64,000 bases of DNA from Bromus sterilis (taxonomy: Eukaryota; Streptophyta; Magnoliopsida; Poales; Poaceae), in assembly GCA_950022295.1 (NCBI GenBank), contig OX465596.1:210955501-211019500 (forward strand), given 5' to 3'. The translations under genes and the position numbers were made by a program. Each line of letters opens with the position of its first letter. The first letter of the stretch is position 1. Shown here piece by piece: positions 48,301 to 59,955 of the stretch. The notes beneath the pieces are model-generated. The model saw nothing but the letters and a program-made list of their open reading frames with translations. It was not told the origin of the DNA and ran no database searches.

Positions 48301-51300
48301 CTTGTACTAGTACGATAGGCTACTGCTAATAGTACTACGTTAGATCGGTTAAGTGGCAAGCAGATATAACACGCCTTTCTAGTCAATTTTGTGTTTTTAG
48401 ATGTGACTGGTAATTATTGTATGACTCTGTAGCAAAAAATAACATTACAAATTTGAAAAAAACTACTACCACACAGAAAATAACTAGTACAATAACCTCA
48501 CAGAAAAACATACAGAAATAATACGGTAAGCAGTACAATAACATCACATAAAGAAATACAAAATTAATACAATCAACAGTGCATAAAAAATATATAAAGC
48601 AGTACAACTACCGGGCAGTACCACTGATTTGTTTTAAGCTGAAAATTTTATTAGCACATGGGGTAGGTAACAGAAATATTACTATGTGCATCATTATCGT
48701 TAGATATTTAACGAAAAGATATTTCACGTAAATAATGGTTGAGAGGAGAGTACACGCAAAAAAAGGTAAGATGGAGGTAAATATCGTTAGTTACTTTCAT
48801 GCATGAACTAACATATAATGATTTTATTAAGAAGAAAAGTGATAGCTTTAGAAGATGTAGCAATTATTTTTAGAAAACCAATACAATTATGACCTCGAAA
48901 AATGTGTCTTGAAAAATAAATAAAATGATAAAGCATGTTTCGGATATTACAATTTTTTTCTATCGTCGAGAAGTACAGTTGACATACTCTGAGGAGTACC
49001 AATTATTCATTTTAGGTAGTACAATTTATTCATTTGCGTTGTACAACACCTTTTTATTGCTGAGCAATATGAAAAAAATGGAAATATAGCCTTAATAAAA
49101 ATTATGGATTTGGATGGCGACGGCCGATGGCAGACGCCCTAACTCCCATTTTTTTCAACCATATACCAAATCTACTCCATGGTTGATCTGAATTAGTGCT
49201 TCAGTGTTTTTTTCCATGCCGTGAGAGGAGAACAGAACAATCGAAACATGATGCGGTCACTCAGTTTGTCTCCATTTTAACCAGCATCAAATTCATATCG
49301 TTGGAAAATTCCATTAATACTTCCCCTGAACCTGATCGACAGTGCGTCCAACGAGTTTCTTTCCACGCTTATATATGGAGGAGCTCGCTCTTTACAATGA
49401 ACATTGTAAGTGTCGTATTTATGTATTTTTACTTTTGAACAATGCAAAACTTTTTTTATTATCTGACAGTATGAAACTGATATTTGACACAAGTACAAAT
49501 TCAGTTTAGGGAAGAATTAAACAACAAGATCAGGAAGTAAACACCACAAAAAATTTAAAAATACATGGCCTCCCATAATTGAATGAAATAATAACTATCA
49601 ATACAGGAAGTACATCACTGTGACAACGCGCAGTACAAAACTCATATTCCAAAAAGTGCGAGATAAATGTAAAGGGAAGTACAAAAACTCTGTTACCCGG
49701 AACAGAGAAACTTATATTTTATTGTCGTCCAGTACCATTGAAACACACTGGGCAGTACCATTAATTTATTCTAAGCAGTACAATTTATTCATTATGAGCG
49801 GAAGAAAAAAAAATATTTACCAGGCAATACCATTGAATCAACTAGATGATACCCCGCGCGTTGCTGCGGGAACTATTAACAAATACTTTAATATTTTAAA
49901 ACATGAGAAAATTATGAAACATATTATAATTTGATTATATTTTTTTAAATATTGTTTAAAGTACAATTCTAAGATAATTTGATGAAAATCCAAAAATATG
50001 TGTGTTTTTTTGCTTTGTTAATCTATTACCTTGACAATATATCGGTGAGATGATAAGAGACGAAAAGAAGTTGAGTAGAGACAGTGGAAACATTTCCACC
50101 CTTGATTAAAACTAAAACAATGATAGCAACTAAAGATGTGCATTCATAGAAAATTTGTCGCATAGAAAAATAACATGCAAGGTAACTTATAATTTGATTT
50201 TCTATAAATAAATCATTTATAAATCATGGAGCTAAGTGCATAATTTTTTAAAATATTTATTTGTGATGCATGGAGAATTAATGGGAGCATGTGCATGAAG
50301 AGTTGGTGGAAATTAGTTTTTGCATGATGGACCTACTAGGTGATGTGGATAGCTTTCATGTCAAGATAGAAAGGTTAATGGGGATGAACTATTTAGGTAT
50401 TATTGATTTATGCACTACTGCTGAATTACTTGGGCAGGAACTCTAATTCATTCTAGGCAGTATCATTTATAGCATTTTGGCAGAACCTTCGGTGCCAACA
50501 TTACACCGTATTCTTTTCAACGGGCAGTACCATTGTTTCATCTTGAGCAGTACCATTCACTCGCTTTGAGCAGTACAAAACTCATAATCCACAGAAGTAC
50601 AATACTCTACTTTCTCGGGACAACAAAAGTCTTAGTATTTTTAATATTTTTCAAAAACCGTAAATAATTGGAAAAAGGTTAAAACACGAAAAGTTGCTAA
50701 ACTTCACTGCCTTTCCAATGCCATATCATTTGCATCATTTCGAGGTCCAAAAAAACGTTCATGGTCGTCTTTTAATAAATCTGAATTTTCGTATTTTCGA
50801 AACTATTCAAAATGCTACTGAATTTGAAAAATATTAAAACACGAAAAAGTTTCGCGATTTCAATACCTTCCTAACGGTATATCATTTGCATCATTCCGAG
50901 GTCAAATGAACATCAATGATCATCTTTTACAATATCTGATTTTTAGTATTTTCAAAACTATTTAAAAACTATGCATAATTTGAAAAAACATAAATTATGA
51001 AAACGTTTATAAATTTCAGGTTCTTTCCAACGGTATATTATTTATGCTATTTCGAGAAGTGGTTAAAAAATTAATATCAAATTACTGTTCATCTATTTTG
51101 AATGAATCTCGGTATTTTCAAAATTTCTCAAAAATTATGTAAAATTTGGAAAACCTTAATACATGAAAAAGATGGGAAATTTCATTACCTTTTCAACACC
51201 ATATAATTTGCACCATTTTGATATCCAAAAATGATCCATGGTCATCTTTTAATAAAACTGATTTTACTATTTTCAAAATTCTTCAAAAACTATGCAAAAT

Positions 51301-51660
51301 TTGAAAAACATTAAAACATATAAACGTTTGGAAATTTTAGTAGCTTTCCAACGGTATATCATTTGCGCAATTCCGAGAAGTGGGTAAAAAATTTCGTTCA
51401 AAACACTTTTCAATCATCTTGTGATGATTTCTGTTTTTTGAAAAATCATAATAAAAAATCTAAATCTTGAAAAAAGTCACAATACAAACAAGTTGAGAAT
51501 TTTCTGTAGCTTTTCAACGGTATATCATTTGTGCAATTCCTATTAGCGGTTTAGAATTTACGAGCGAATTACTACACAGGTACGGAAAGAGCAGTACTGA
51601 CCTCACGAAAACGAAGTACGACAGTGTAATGCAGAAGCAGTACGAGATAGTCATTTCGGG
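48301..51660 (-). repeat. AT-rich right arm with inverted GCAGTAC/AAGTAC motifs and 160-bp repeats
   Basis: No gene is present. From about 48,480 to 50,610 the motif GTACTGC/GTACTTC appears repeatedly but in minus orientation (read on plus as GCAGTAC or AAGTAC), opposite to 22.9-43.8 kb. From 50,700 to 51,550 there are six degenerate repeats about 155-166 bp apart, with cores like CCAACGGTATATCATTTGC at 50,715, 50,871, 51,028, 51,194, 51,348 and 51,514. These resemble those in arms A and A'. This is the subterminal arm of the element ending at 51,720. Confidence 0.65.
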
Positions 51661-51714
51661 CAGTACGAGATTATTGCAGAATATTATTCTATCATCGATT
51701 ATAGAATAGACGGC

Positions 51715-51720
<6 letters not shown>
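51661..51720 (-). repeat. Terminal inverted repeat, right copy
   Basis: The reverse complement matches 22,931-22,990 at 58 of 60 bases (differences at the base after CATGCC and after TCTATTCTA). It abuts a long (TA)n tract (51,719-51,768), as the left copy abuts its own. Confidence 0.8.
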
Positions 51721-51756
<36 letters not shown>

Positions 51757-51770
51757 TATATGTGGAATAT
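51719..51770. repeat. (TA)n microsatellite at the element boundary
   Basis: About 25 TA dinucleotides with one AATAT interruption separate the right inverted repeat from Copia sequence. The left boundary (22,914-22,933) and the junction at 46,142-46,156 are also TA tracts. Confidence 0.85.
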
Positions 51771-51774
51771 GTAT

Positions 51775-52112
51775 GCATGAAAAGCGTAAGCATGAACACA
51801 CAAATAGCAAGATCACAAAAGAACCATTTGACAAAAGGAATCTATGATGGGGTAGGTGGTGGCGGTGGCCACCATGTTTGAGTATAGGTGATGTTGACAC
51901 CGCAAAGATGTACCTTGGGTCCAACAACCACAACTCCATCTTTAACCGCTACACATGGTCTCATCGGAGTGAGCATGCGGATTATTGATGTGTGGGTCAC
52001 TTTATGCATCGTGTAGCGAGTTGAGAACTCATGAATTGAGTTTCTCCCCCTACATACATGCCTACATCTAGACAAGTTATTTGCTATGTGCATGAATGAG
52101 AGCAAGATACCC
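51775..52112 (-). other. 3' non-coding end of the right-hand Copia element
   Basis: Sequence after the RNase H stop contains a purine-rich tract on the minus strand at 52,041-52,053 (GTAGGGGGAGAAA), consistent with a polypurine tract. The DNA beyond it does not match the LTR at 58,201, so the 3' LTR is missing or lies elsewhere. Confidence 0.55.
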
Positions 52113-53560
52113 CTAGGCCGAGAAGCTATAATGTTCCAAGATACCAAGTTCACCCCTTAGTTGCCAAAACCTTGCTTCATCCAAAGGCTTGGTGAAGATA
52201 TCCGCAAGTTGCTTGTCGGTGCCCACATGTGCAAGAACAATATCACCCTTTTGAATGTGATCCCGTATGAAGTGATGACGAATTTCAATATGCTTGGTGC
52301 GAGGATGTTGACAAGGGTTGTTGGCAATCTTGATAGCACTTTCATTGTCACATAAGATGGGTAGCTTCTGATAGGTGAGGACATAATCCTTCAAAGTCTG
52401 CCTCATCCACAAGATTTGAGTGGCACAACTTGCGGTGGACACATACTCGGCTTCGGCGGTGGAGAGAGAGACACAATTTTGCTTCTTGGAGTGTGAACTT
52501 ACCAATGAGCGCCCAAGAAATTGACATGAACCGGATGTTGACTTCCGATCCACCTTGTCTCCGGCCCAATCCGCATCGGTGTACCCCAATAGATCAAACT
52601 TGGCTTCCTTGGGGTACCAAAGGCCCAACAAAGGAGTACGAACAAGGTATCTAAGAATGCGCTTAACCGCCAAATGATGAATCTTCATAGGAGAGGCTTG
52701 ATATCTTGCACACATTCCTAGGCTAAGCATAATATCCGGTCTAGATGCACAAATATAAAGCAATGACCCTATCATAAAACGATAAAGAGTAGCATTGAAT
52801 GGAATACCGGAAAGGTCTTAATCTAGATATCCCTTGGTTGGCATGGGTGTCTTGCATGGCTTTGCATCCTTCATACCAAACTTCACGAGCATGTCTTGAA
52901 TGTACTTTTTTTGGGAGATGAAGGTTCCTTCGGCAAATTGCTCGATTTGAAATCCAAGGAAATACTTCAAGCTCCCCATCATGGACATCTCAAAGTTCTT
53001 GGTCATGGTTTCCAAGAACCACTTGCACAAAGATGGATTAGGAGAACCAAATATTATGTCATCTACATAGATTTGGCATATGAACAACTCACCATTGGTT
53101 CTCTTGGTAAAAAGAGTGGCATCAATGACACCCCTCACAAATCCTTCCTCGAGTAGAAACTTCCTAAGATGGTCATACCAAGCCCGAGGGGATTGCTTAA
53201 GACCATATAATGCCTTATGAAGTTTGTACACGTGGTCCTTGTGATGAGGGTCACAAAAGCCAGGTGGTTGTGCTACATATACATCCTCTTGTAGTGGACC
53301 ATTAAGGAAAACACTTTTTACATCCATTTGAAATAATGGAAATCCATTGAATGCGGCATAAGCAAGGAACATGTGTATAGATTCAAGACGGGCAACAGGA
53401 GCAAAGGTCTCATCAAAATCCAAGCCTTCAACTTGGGAGTACCCTTGAGCCACTAGCCTTTCCTTGTTTAATGATATTACCATATTCATCTTGCTTGTTC
53501 TTGAAGATCCACTTGGTTCCAATGATGTTATGATCTTGACTGGAAGGCCTCTCCACGAGA
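52113..53560 (-). pseudogene. pol: Copia reverse transcriptase and RNase H
   Basis: The RT runs from ERLVAQGYSQVEGLDFDETF (about 53,440) through YGLKQSPRAWY to the catalytic IYVDDIIFGS (53,058-53,069 encodes YVDD), then FLGFQIEQ. RNase H follows, with GYTDADWAG, KSTSGSCQFLG, SLSTAEAEY and DIFTKPLDEARF at the C-terminus. A stop at about 52,816 separates the two and a frameshift near 53,470 separates RT from upstream pol. Active-site residues are otherwise kept. The IYVDDIIFGS form and the large gag suggest the SIRE/Maximus lineage. Confidence 0.85.
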
Positions 53561-53562
53561 GA

Positions 53563-54246
53563 CTATACTTCATTCCGGGTGAAACTAGTGAGCTCATCTT
53601 GCATTGAAATAAGCCAATCCGCATCCTCAAGTTCTTGTTCAACCCTAAGTGGTTCAATGATAGACACAAACGAGAAGTGAGCGCAAAAGTTCATAAGTTC
53701 ACGACGAGTAACTATACCTTGCCCCAATCCCATGAGGATTTTATCAACATCAACCCGCCTAGCCACCAATGGCATGGTAGAAGTTGGAGTTTCAATAGGC
53801 TCCACCCATTCGGGTTCATGATATACATTTGGTTCATCATCAAGAGTGGAGCCATCTTCAATAGCCTCATTTTATCCAAAGAAAATGCGGTCAAGTCGAT
53901 CTCGTGGATCAACCGCATCATCAACTTGTGGTTGAGCAACCACATCGGATTGTGGAGGGTCTTGTTCTTGTTCTTGGATAATGGGCTCATCATGAGCCAT
54001 TGGATCTTGAGTGGTAGGAGGAAGTGATTGTGTTGGTGAAACACTTGGCCCATCACCCACCTCATCATCTCAAGGAACTTGAGCAATGGGCACAAGATCT
54101 CCAATGCCCATAGCCAAGATGTCTTGAGAGCAATCCTCATTATTTCCTACATCACTTAGATCAACTTGCTCCCCTTGGGAGCCATTAAATTCATAAACTC
54201 CACGTCATAAGTTTCCACAACACATCCGGTGGATTTGTTGTAGACC
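53563..54246 (-). pseudogene. pol: Copia pol linker between integrase and reverse transcriptase
   Basis: In the same frame as integrase this reads a Pro/Gln/Asp-rich linker (QEQEQDPPQSDVV) and then the RT N-terminal block EDADWLISMQDELTSFTRNEV, split by stops near 54,061 and 53,870. It is the normal hinge region of Copia pol, here interrupted. Confidence 0.65.
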
Positions 54247-55443
54247 CTATAGGCATGAGGAGTTTGAAGCATACCCAACAAATATACCCTCAATTGTTTT
54301 GGATTGAAACTTAGCTAACCGGTCTTTCTTGTTGAGAAAGAAACACTTACAACCGAATACTCGGAAGTATTTGACGTTGGGCTTGTGACCGGTTAGAAGC
54401 TCATAACGGGTCTTCATCAAGATCTTGCGAAGAAAGAGCCGGTTTGATGCATGACATGTGGTGTTGATGGCTTTGGCCCAAAAGCTATATGGTGACTTGT
54501 ACTCATCCAACATGGACCGGGCCATCTCCACAAGAGTGCGGTTCTTCCTCTCAGCTACACCATTTTGTTGAGGGGTGTAAGGTGCAGAATATTGATGCTC
54601 AATCCCCTCATCACTCAAAAACTCTTCCAAGGTGTAGTTCTTGAATTCAGTGCCATTGTCACTTCGTATTGCCAAGATAGCCATGTTGTATTTCCTTTTG
54701 GCTTGCTTGGCAAAATCAATGAAATTGGCCTTCGTCTCGTCCTTGGACTTGAGGAAGAACACCCACGTGTATCTTGAATAATCATCAATAATGACAAGAC
54801 CATATTTCTTCCCACCAAGACTATCCCATGATGGAGGCCCGAAGAGATCCACATGAAGGAGCTCCAAAGGCCTTGAAGTTGACACGATATTCTTGGGGGT
54901 ATTATTTTCTTGATGTTGCTTCCCGGCTATGCATGCACTACACACACGATCTTTCTCAAAAGACACGTTTATTAGTCCGAGGATGTGTTCACCCTTTAGG
55001 AGATCTTTTAGATTTATCATACCGACATGGGCTAGCCGACGATGCCATAGCCACCCCTTGTCGGCCTTGGCCATTAGACAAGTTGCATGGTAAGTACTCT
55101 CTTTCGAGAAATCAACCGTGTAAAGGTTGCCATCCAACTCTCCAACAAAGGCCACTTCGAGAGTATCTCTCCTAAAGACGTTCACACTTGTTAGGCCAAA
55201 TAGTGTATCATAACCAACGGAAGCTAATTGACGAACGGAAAGAAAATTGTATTGAAGGGATTGGACAAGCATGACATTTGCAAGAGACATGTCATTAGTA
55301 ATAACCACCTTTCCCAACCCAAGTACCTTTCCCTTGGAACCACCACCAAAGACAATTCTCATATATGGTTGAATGGCATCCATGAAGTCCTTGAGCAAAC
55401 GGATTTCTCCGGTCATATGATTGGTGTATCCACTATCAATCAC
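54247..55443 (-). pseudogene. pol: Copia protease end, zinc-binding domain and integrase
   Basis: This 398-codon open segment begins MIDSGYTNHMTG, the aspartic protease active site (D-S-G). A GAG-pre-integrase zinc finger follows (H-X4-H in WHRRLAHV, C-X2-C in VCSAC). The integrase core holds the triad LLHVDLFGP, IRSDNGTEF and GVAERKNR, with 35 residues between the second Asp and the Glu (DD35E), and a C-terminal block GYKCF/VFGCKCFF and EGIFVGY. All three acidic residues are present. The frame is closed by stops on both sides within an otherwise continuous reading frame (the same frame as gag), so it is one piece of a broken polyprotein. Confidence 0.88.
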
Positions 55444-55482
55444 CCATTTGGCTCCACCGGAGAGAGCATCCTAAACATAGGT

Positions 55483-56721
55483 TTAGGCTTTGGTTAGAGG
55501 TTCCCATTTTGCAATGGAACCTCTAAGGTTAGTAACAAGGGTCTTTGTAACCCAAATGTTATAGAAACGGAAAGCATTACGGGGCCCAATGAATTTTGCA
55601 AACACCTCTCCATCCTTTTCCTTACGGAGCACATAGGATGGAGGCATCTTCTCCTTCTTCTTGTTAGGAAAGGGCTTGCCCCTAGTAGCCTTCCCATTCC
55701 CAACACCAACCTCATCAACCCTTTTCTTGCCTTTTTCCTTGTGCCCTTCATGAACAAAGATCACCTTTTGAGGAGTTGATTCCTTGCTAAGGGTGACATC
55801 CTTTGTCACACTTGTACTTGGGTCAAACCCAACTCCCTCCTTAGCAAAGGACTCCTTGTGATGACTTAGTACATCATTTAGATTTTTCTCGCCTTGGGCA
55901 CAAGTCAAGAGACCCTTCTTTAGTTGAGCATGAAGAGCTAAGTTCTCCTCAATGAGAGATGCTTGATCAAGAGTAGAGTTAGTAGCACAAGCATCAATAT
56001 GTACAATAGTGGGAGGAGACATCTTAGTAAGTGTTTTTATATGAGCAAGTTTGTGAGCCTCAAGATTCTTCTTAAGGGTGGTGAGTTCATCATCTTTTGT
56101 CTTGAGAGACAATGTGAGTACCTCAACATCCTTAGAAAGGGTGGTGATTAGCTCCACGAGTTTGCTCATATCATTTACAAGTTCCTTACAAATTTCATTA
56201 GCCTTTTTCAAGGAGGCAACATGCTTGTAATTTAATTCATTTGATGTGTGGACAACTTTGCACAAGTTATCATTTCAAGCTTCCTCAAAGTCAACCTTTC
56301 GCTCAAGAAGAGTATAGTTCTCGTTTTCCTCGGTGAGGAGGATTTCAAGATCCTTAATGGTTGTGGAGTGCTTACCCACCACATCCATAGGTAATTAAAA
56401 CATTTTGAGCTTGTTGCCTTCGAGAGAGCTAATCATTTTGTTCACTTTAGCAAACAACAAATCTTCACAAGTAGCATGTGCATCATCACTTTCCGCATCA
56501 TGAAATTCATCATGAGGTTCGGAAGAGAACATGAAGGACTCATCAATACGAGTTACCTTGATCTTGGCCGAGGAGGAGGGAGTGTCATCATCAACCAACT
56601 TGGCCATGAGACACTTATGTGCATTGCCGGTGTAGTCACTCATGTAGTTGTAGTTTACAACTTCACCTTCCTTGTTGAGGAGCTTCAAGGTCTTTTGTGT
56701 ATCTTGAGAAACTCCGGCCAC
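55483..56721 (-). pseudogene. Copia gag-pol spacer with coiled coil
   Basis: Two open pieces in the gag frame (56,721-56,395 and 56,265-55,483) encode an acidic segment and then a long heptad-rich helix (KELVNDMSKLVELITTLSKD, then KDDELTTLKKNLEAH). A Lys-rich stretch with KKKEKMPPSYVL leads to the protease. Such coiled-coil spacers lie between the zinc knuckle and protease in large grass Copia elements. Stops near 56,395 and 55,483 interrupt it. Confidence 0.7.
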
Positions 56722-56847
56722 ACCACCAACATCCTCGGGATCGGACCCTTATAGAGCCAACAATGCTTTCTTCTTGAACTTGTTGTTGAGAGGATTTGGG
56801 AGCTTCTTGGCAACTTCCTTCCGAGGAAATAGAGGTTTGTCCTCTCT

Positions 56848-58146
56848 TTACTCATACGAACAATCCTCCGCAAAGGGTCCCGGTCTCTCACAGTTGTAGC
56901 AGTTTCTTGTCTTCTTCTTTTGGAATCTTCCCTTGAAGTCCCCTTTGGTGAACCTCTTCACAAAGAGACCCATATCATCGTATGAGGGAGTATCATCGGA
57001 GTTATCATCATCTTCATACTCATCTTCTTCCTCATCATCATCAAACTCCTCGAGCCTATCCTTGAGTGCAAGGTTTGAGGATGGACCACCATATGTGGCA
57101 AGTAGTCTCTTGGACTCCTTTAGGTGCTCTTCATATTGCAAGAAGGTGGCAATCACATCATCCGGTGTCATCTTGAAGAAGTCGGGCATACGCCTCAATT
57201 CCCACACCATTTGATGAGAATATACCATGAGAGCATTCAACATCTTATCCACAAGGTCGCGGTTGGTGATTTGATATCCATCCAAAGATTTCTCACATGT
57301 GAAGGATTGGACATGAGCGGAGAGAATTTTGAGACGCATATGGAGTTGTTGGGGCGTCTCATCTTTCTTCATGTGAAGGTTGTGCAATGCATTCTTTGCG
57401 GTCTCATGTCTTGTCATTTGGAGAGAGCCGGTGCCGGACTTAGCAATGAGAAGAGTAACCCACATCTCCTTTTCATTAGTGATATGGAGAAATGGTGCAC
57501 GTGTCAACTCATCCATTCCTCTTTTCAAGAACCCAATAGCAGCAAGGTTGAGGTGTTTGTCAAACACTTCACTTGGTGTAAGGTTGTTGGGATCAACGGG
57601 ATAATAGCCTTTCCCGGAGTCGATGAGGTTCCACATGGGTTCGCACACTAACCTAAGATAATCTGCCATAAGACTTTTCCAATCCAAAAAGTTAGTGTTC
57701 TTGGTTAGTACCGGTAGATTGCCATTAAAGTTATACTTAGGTTCCTCAAGCTTAGGAGCAGGATAGTCCCATTGGTAGGGACCACCTCTTTGCAAGGGAA
57801 CTTCGGAATCGGGGTACACAAAGGTCGCTTGTGGGGACCTAGGGGTCGCGCCACTTGATGTTTGTGACTCCGATGCCGGAGCCTTCATCCTTGCAAAGGA
57901 GGCTTCCATTTCCTTCCTTTGATTGTCTAAAGCCTTTTGCAAGTCTTTTTCCATATCGCTGGAGGTGAACAACTTAGGATCCTCAATTTCATAGTTAACA
58001 TGCCTAGTGGAAGGAGGCATCGCAGCTTGTGCGGAGACCCTTCGTTCGATAGCCAATCTCTCGGCTTCCGAACTAACGGCATCCGCAGCAATTGCGACCT
58101 CCTCCACATCGGTACCTGAACTTTCAGGAATGCCATCCTTGGTCAT
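56848..58146 (-). pseudogene. gag: Copia gag (UBN2-type) with damaged zinc knuckle
   Basis: This 432-codon frame starts 40 bp from the primer site. The capsid-like domain includes NTNFLDWKSLMADYL, MWNLIDSG and AKNALHNLHMKKDETPQQLH, typical of Copia gag. An acidic stretch (EEFDDDEEEDEYEDDD) precedes the knuckle CYNCERPGPFAEDC at about 56,890, where the expected His is Pro (CCC). A TAA four codons later ends the frame. The lost His should weaken RNA binding. Confidence 0.85.
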
Positions 58147-58185
58147 CTCGCTCTAGGGCAGTTAAGCCACAAGAATAGAGCACGA

Positions 58186-58198
58186 GGCTCTGATACCA
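58186..58198 (-). other. Primer-binding site of the right-hand Copia element
   Basis: The minus strand reads TGGTATCAGAGCC two bases from the LTR start at 58,201, complementary to initiator tRNA-Met. Confidence 0.9.
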
Positions 58199-58200
58199 AT

Positions 58201-59408
58201 TGGAAGGATTGAGATAGACCTAGAGGGGGGTGAATAGGTCATTTTACAAATTTTATCAGTACTTAGCAATTTTAGGCAATAATGCGGAAGATAAAGGTGT
58301 GCCTAACAATTGCAAGGTTTACCTAGCTATGACAAGATAAACAATAAGCACAATATACTAAAGCAAGTGAGGGGCAAATAATACGGTCGCACAAGTAATA
58401 AGGGGAAAGAGTAGGGGTAATCGAATGACGCGAAGACAACGATGTATCCCGATGTTCACTTCCTTGGAGGGAAGCTACTCACCGTTCGGAGAGAGTGGGT
58501 GAAACCACGAAGGCACACCAACGCCACGAAGGCTCACTCTATTCCCCTTGAGATATCACCACGAAGGAGATTCCCAAACACTACCGGTTGACCTTAAAGG
58601 TGGTCACCAAACCCTCACAAACTCAACGGCGATAATCACAATGGTCGATTCCTCTCTGAAGAACTCCTACCCGCCTAGGAGTCTCCAACCTCCAAGAGTA
58701 ACAATATCAATGAGGAAAATCTCAATACTTGCTCAAATCACGATTTTCTTTGGTCGGAAGATGGGGAAGGGACGAATCTATCACGTGGTGAAAGATCCGA
58801 CAAGAACTCTCAAAAATCTCTCCGGGATCTTGGATTTAGTGTAGGAGAAAGGGGAGGGGGAGCACTTGGTGTTCTTGAGTGAAATGAATGAAGTGTTCAA
58901 CCCTAACCCTAAGTGGGTAGGGGGTATATATAGGAGCTCAAGAAAACTAGCCGTTTTGAGCTGTCTGGGATGTGCCCGGACGGTCCGACCTGAGATCCGG
59001 ATGGTCCGGGAGGACAGGACATCCTCTACATGAGTGCATATGTCAGTGATGACGGATGGTCCAGGAAGCATAGCCGGACGGTCTGGGCCGGGCACGGATG
59101 GTCCGGCACATGATCCGAACGGTCTGAAAGATTGTGCACCCTCTGGTCCTGGGAGCATAATTATTCGGACGATCCGGATGATTGTGCACCCTCTGGTTTT
59201 GGGAGCGTAATTATTCGGACGGTCCGGGGTCCAGCTCGGACGGTCCGACCTGACACCTGGACGGTACGGTGAATTATGCACCCTCGGGTGTCTCGGGATC
59301 GTAATTATTCGGACGTCCGGGGCCGTGGCCGGACGGTCCGGGCTGTGGCCCAGACAATCAGGCAGGTGTAGTGAGTGCACAGATTGTCGTGTATTGAAAA
59401 CCCTACAC
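58201..59408 (-). repeat. Copia 5' LTR with GGACGGTCCG repeats
   Basis: The inner end TGGAAGGATTGAG adjoins the primer site. The outer end is less certain and I place it at CCTACACA near 59,408. Between 58,975 and 59,345 it carries at least eight copies or near copies of CGGACGGTCCG, a palindromic motif typical of SIRE-lineage grass LTRs. No second LTR of this element is in the window, so the length cannot be checked. Confidence 0.7.
58925..58932 (-). promoter_or_regulatory. TATA box of the Copia LTR
   Basis: TATATATA lies inside the LTR between the GGACGGTCCG repeat zone and the gag start. That is the expected order for a minus-strand LTR promoter with an upstream repeat enhancer. Confidence 0.5.
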
Positions 59409-59504
59409 AACTATATTGATTTTTCTTAGATGTATGAAAGTGTGTTTTACATGTTGGAGTTTTAATGATTTGAGCAAGAATGAACTCAAACTTATGATCC
59501 CCTC

Positions 59505-59953
59505 TGACGCGGGGGTGACCCCACGACTCCTGCATGAAAGGCTACCTGGTGCGTATGAAGACAGAAGGACCGCTGGGAAGCTATAAGAAGCCCACGATTG
59601 GCCCAACCAGGCACCGACGTAGGAGTCCGCGACTAACATGGAAGGTGCAACTTGGCGTACAAGGCAAAGACTAGAACTAGGAAACCATCTCTGTAACCTA
59701 GCACGGACTCCCCGATACCTAGCCTAGTATATAAAGGCTGGGAGGGGAGACGTCCAGGACAACTCAATACGCATCTACTCATCTAGCCTTGCGAAAACTC
59801 GCCTTGGCCTCCATTGTAATCGCCCCCTCAAGCAATAATATCGAGCAGGAAGTGCTTCTCCTGTTAGCCGAGGAGTATCGTCCAACCTGTGCCTATCTCT
59901 ATGACTAACCCAGGGTCCCTGACCATGGGATTTGCCGGGGTTGATCCCCGTCA
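59505..59953 (+). repeat. 3' part (or all) of a Gypsy LTR
   Basis: The end ATCCCCGTCA at 59,953 lies two bases before a Gypsy primer site. A possible start TGACGCGGGGG at 59,505 is roughly inverted to the end, which would give a 449-bp LTR. If so, 59,409-59,504 is flanking DNA. Alternatively the Copia element truncated a longer LTR. Confidence 0.5.
59728..59736 (+). promoter_or_regulatory. TATA box of the Gypsy LTR
   Basis: TATATAAAG lies about 225 bp before the LTR end and is followed by GGCTGGGAGGGGAGACG, a normal LTR promoter layout. Confidence 0.5.
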
Positions 59954-59955
59954 AT

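Larger units (their letters stand above)
22931..51720. mobile_element. Putative large Mutator-like element with Ulp1-like and transposase genes
   Basis: The span is bounded by a 97%-identical 60-bp inverted pair. It contains a FAR1/MULE transposase (minus) and a two-module Ulp1-like protease locus (plus). MULEs that carry Ulp1-like genes (Kaonashi-type) are known in Arabidopsis, melon and other plants; this arrangement fits that class. The 28.8-kb span includes a 3.7-kb solo LTR, a tandem repeat and at least one further element (46,315-47,836). One complication is that arm A (20,900-22,930) has its mate inside this span (43,815-46,141), so simple nesting fails. The boundaries may instead be those of two neighbouring related elements. 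Both gene sets carry inactivating changes. Confidence 0.55.
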
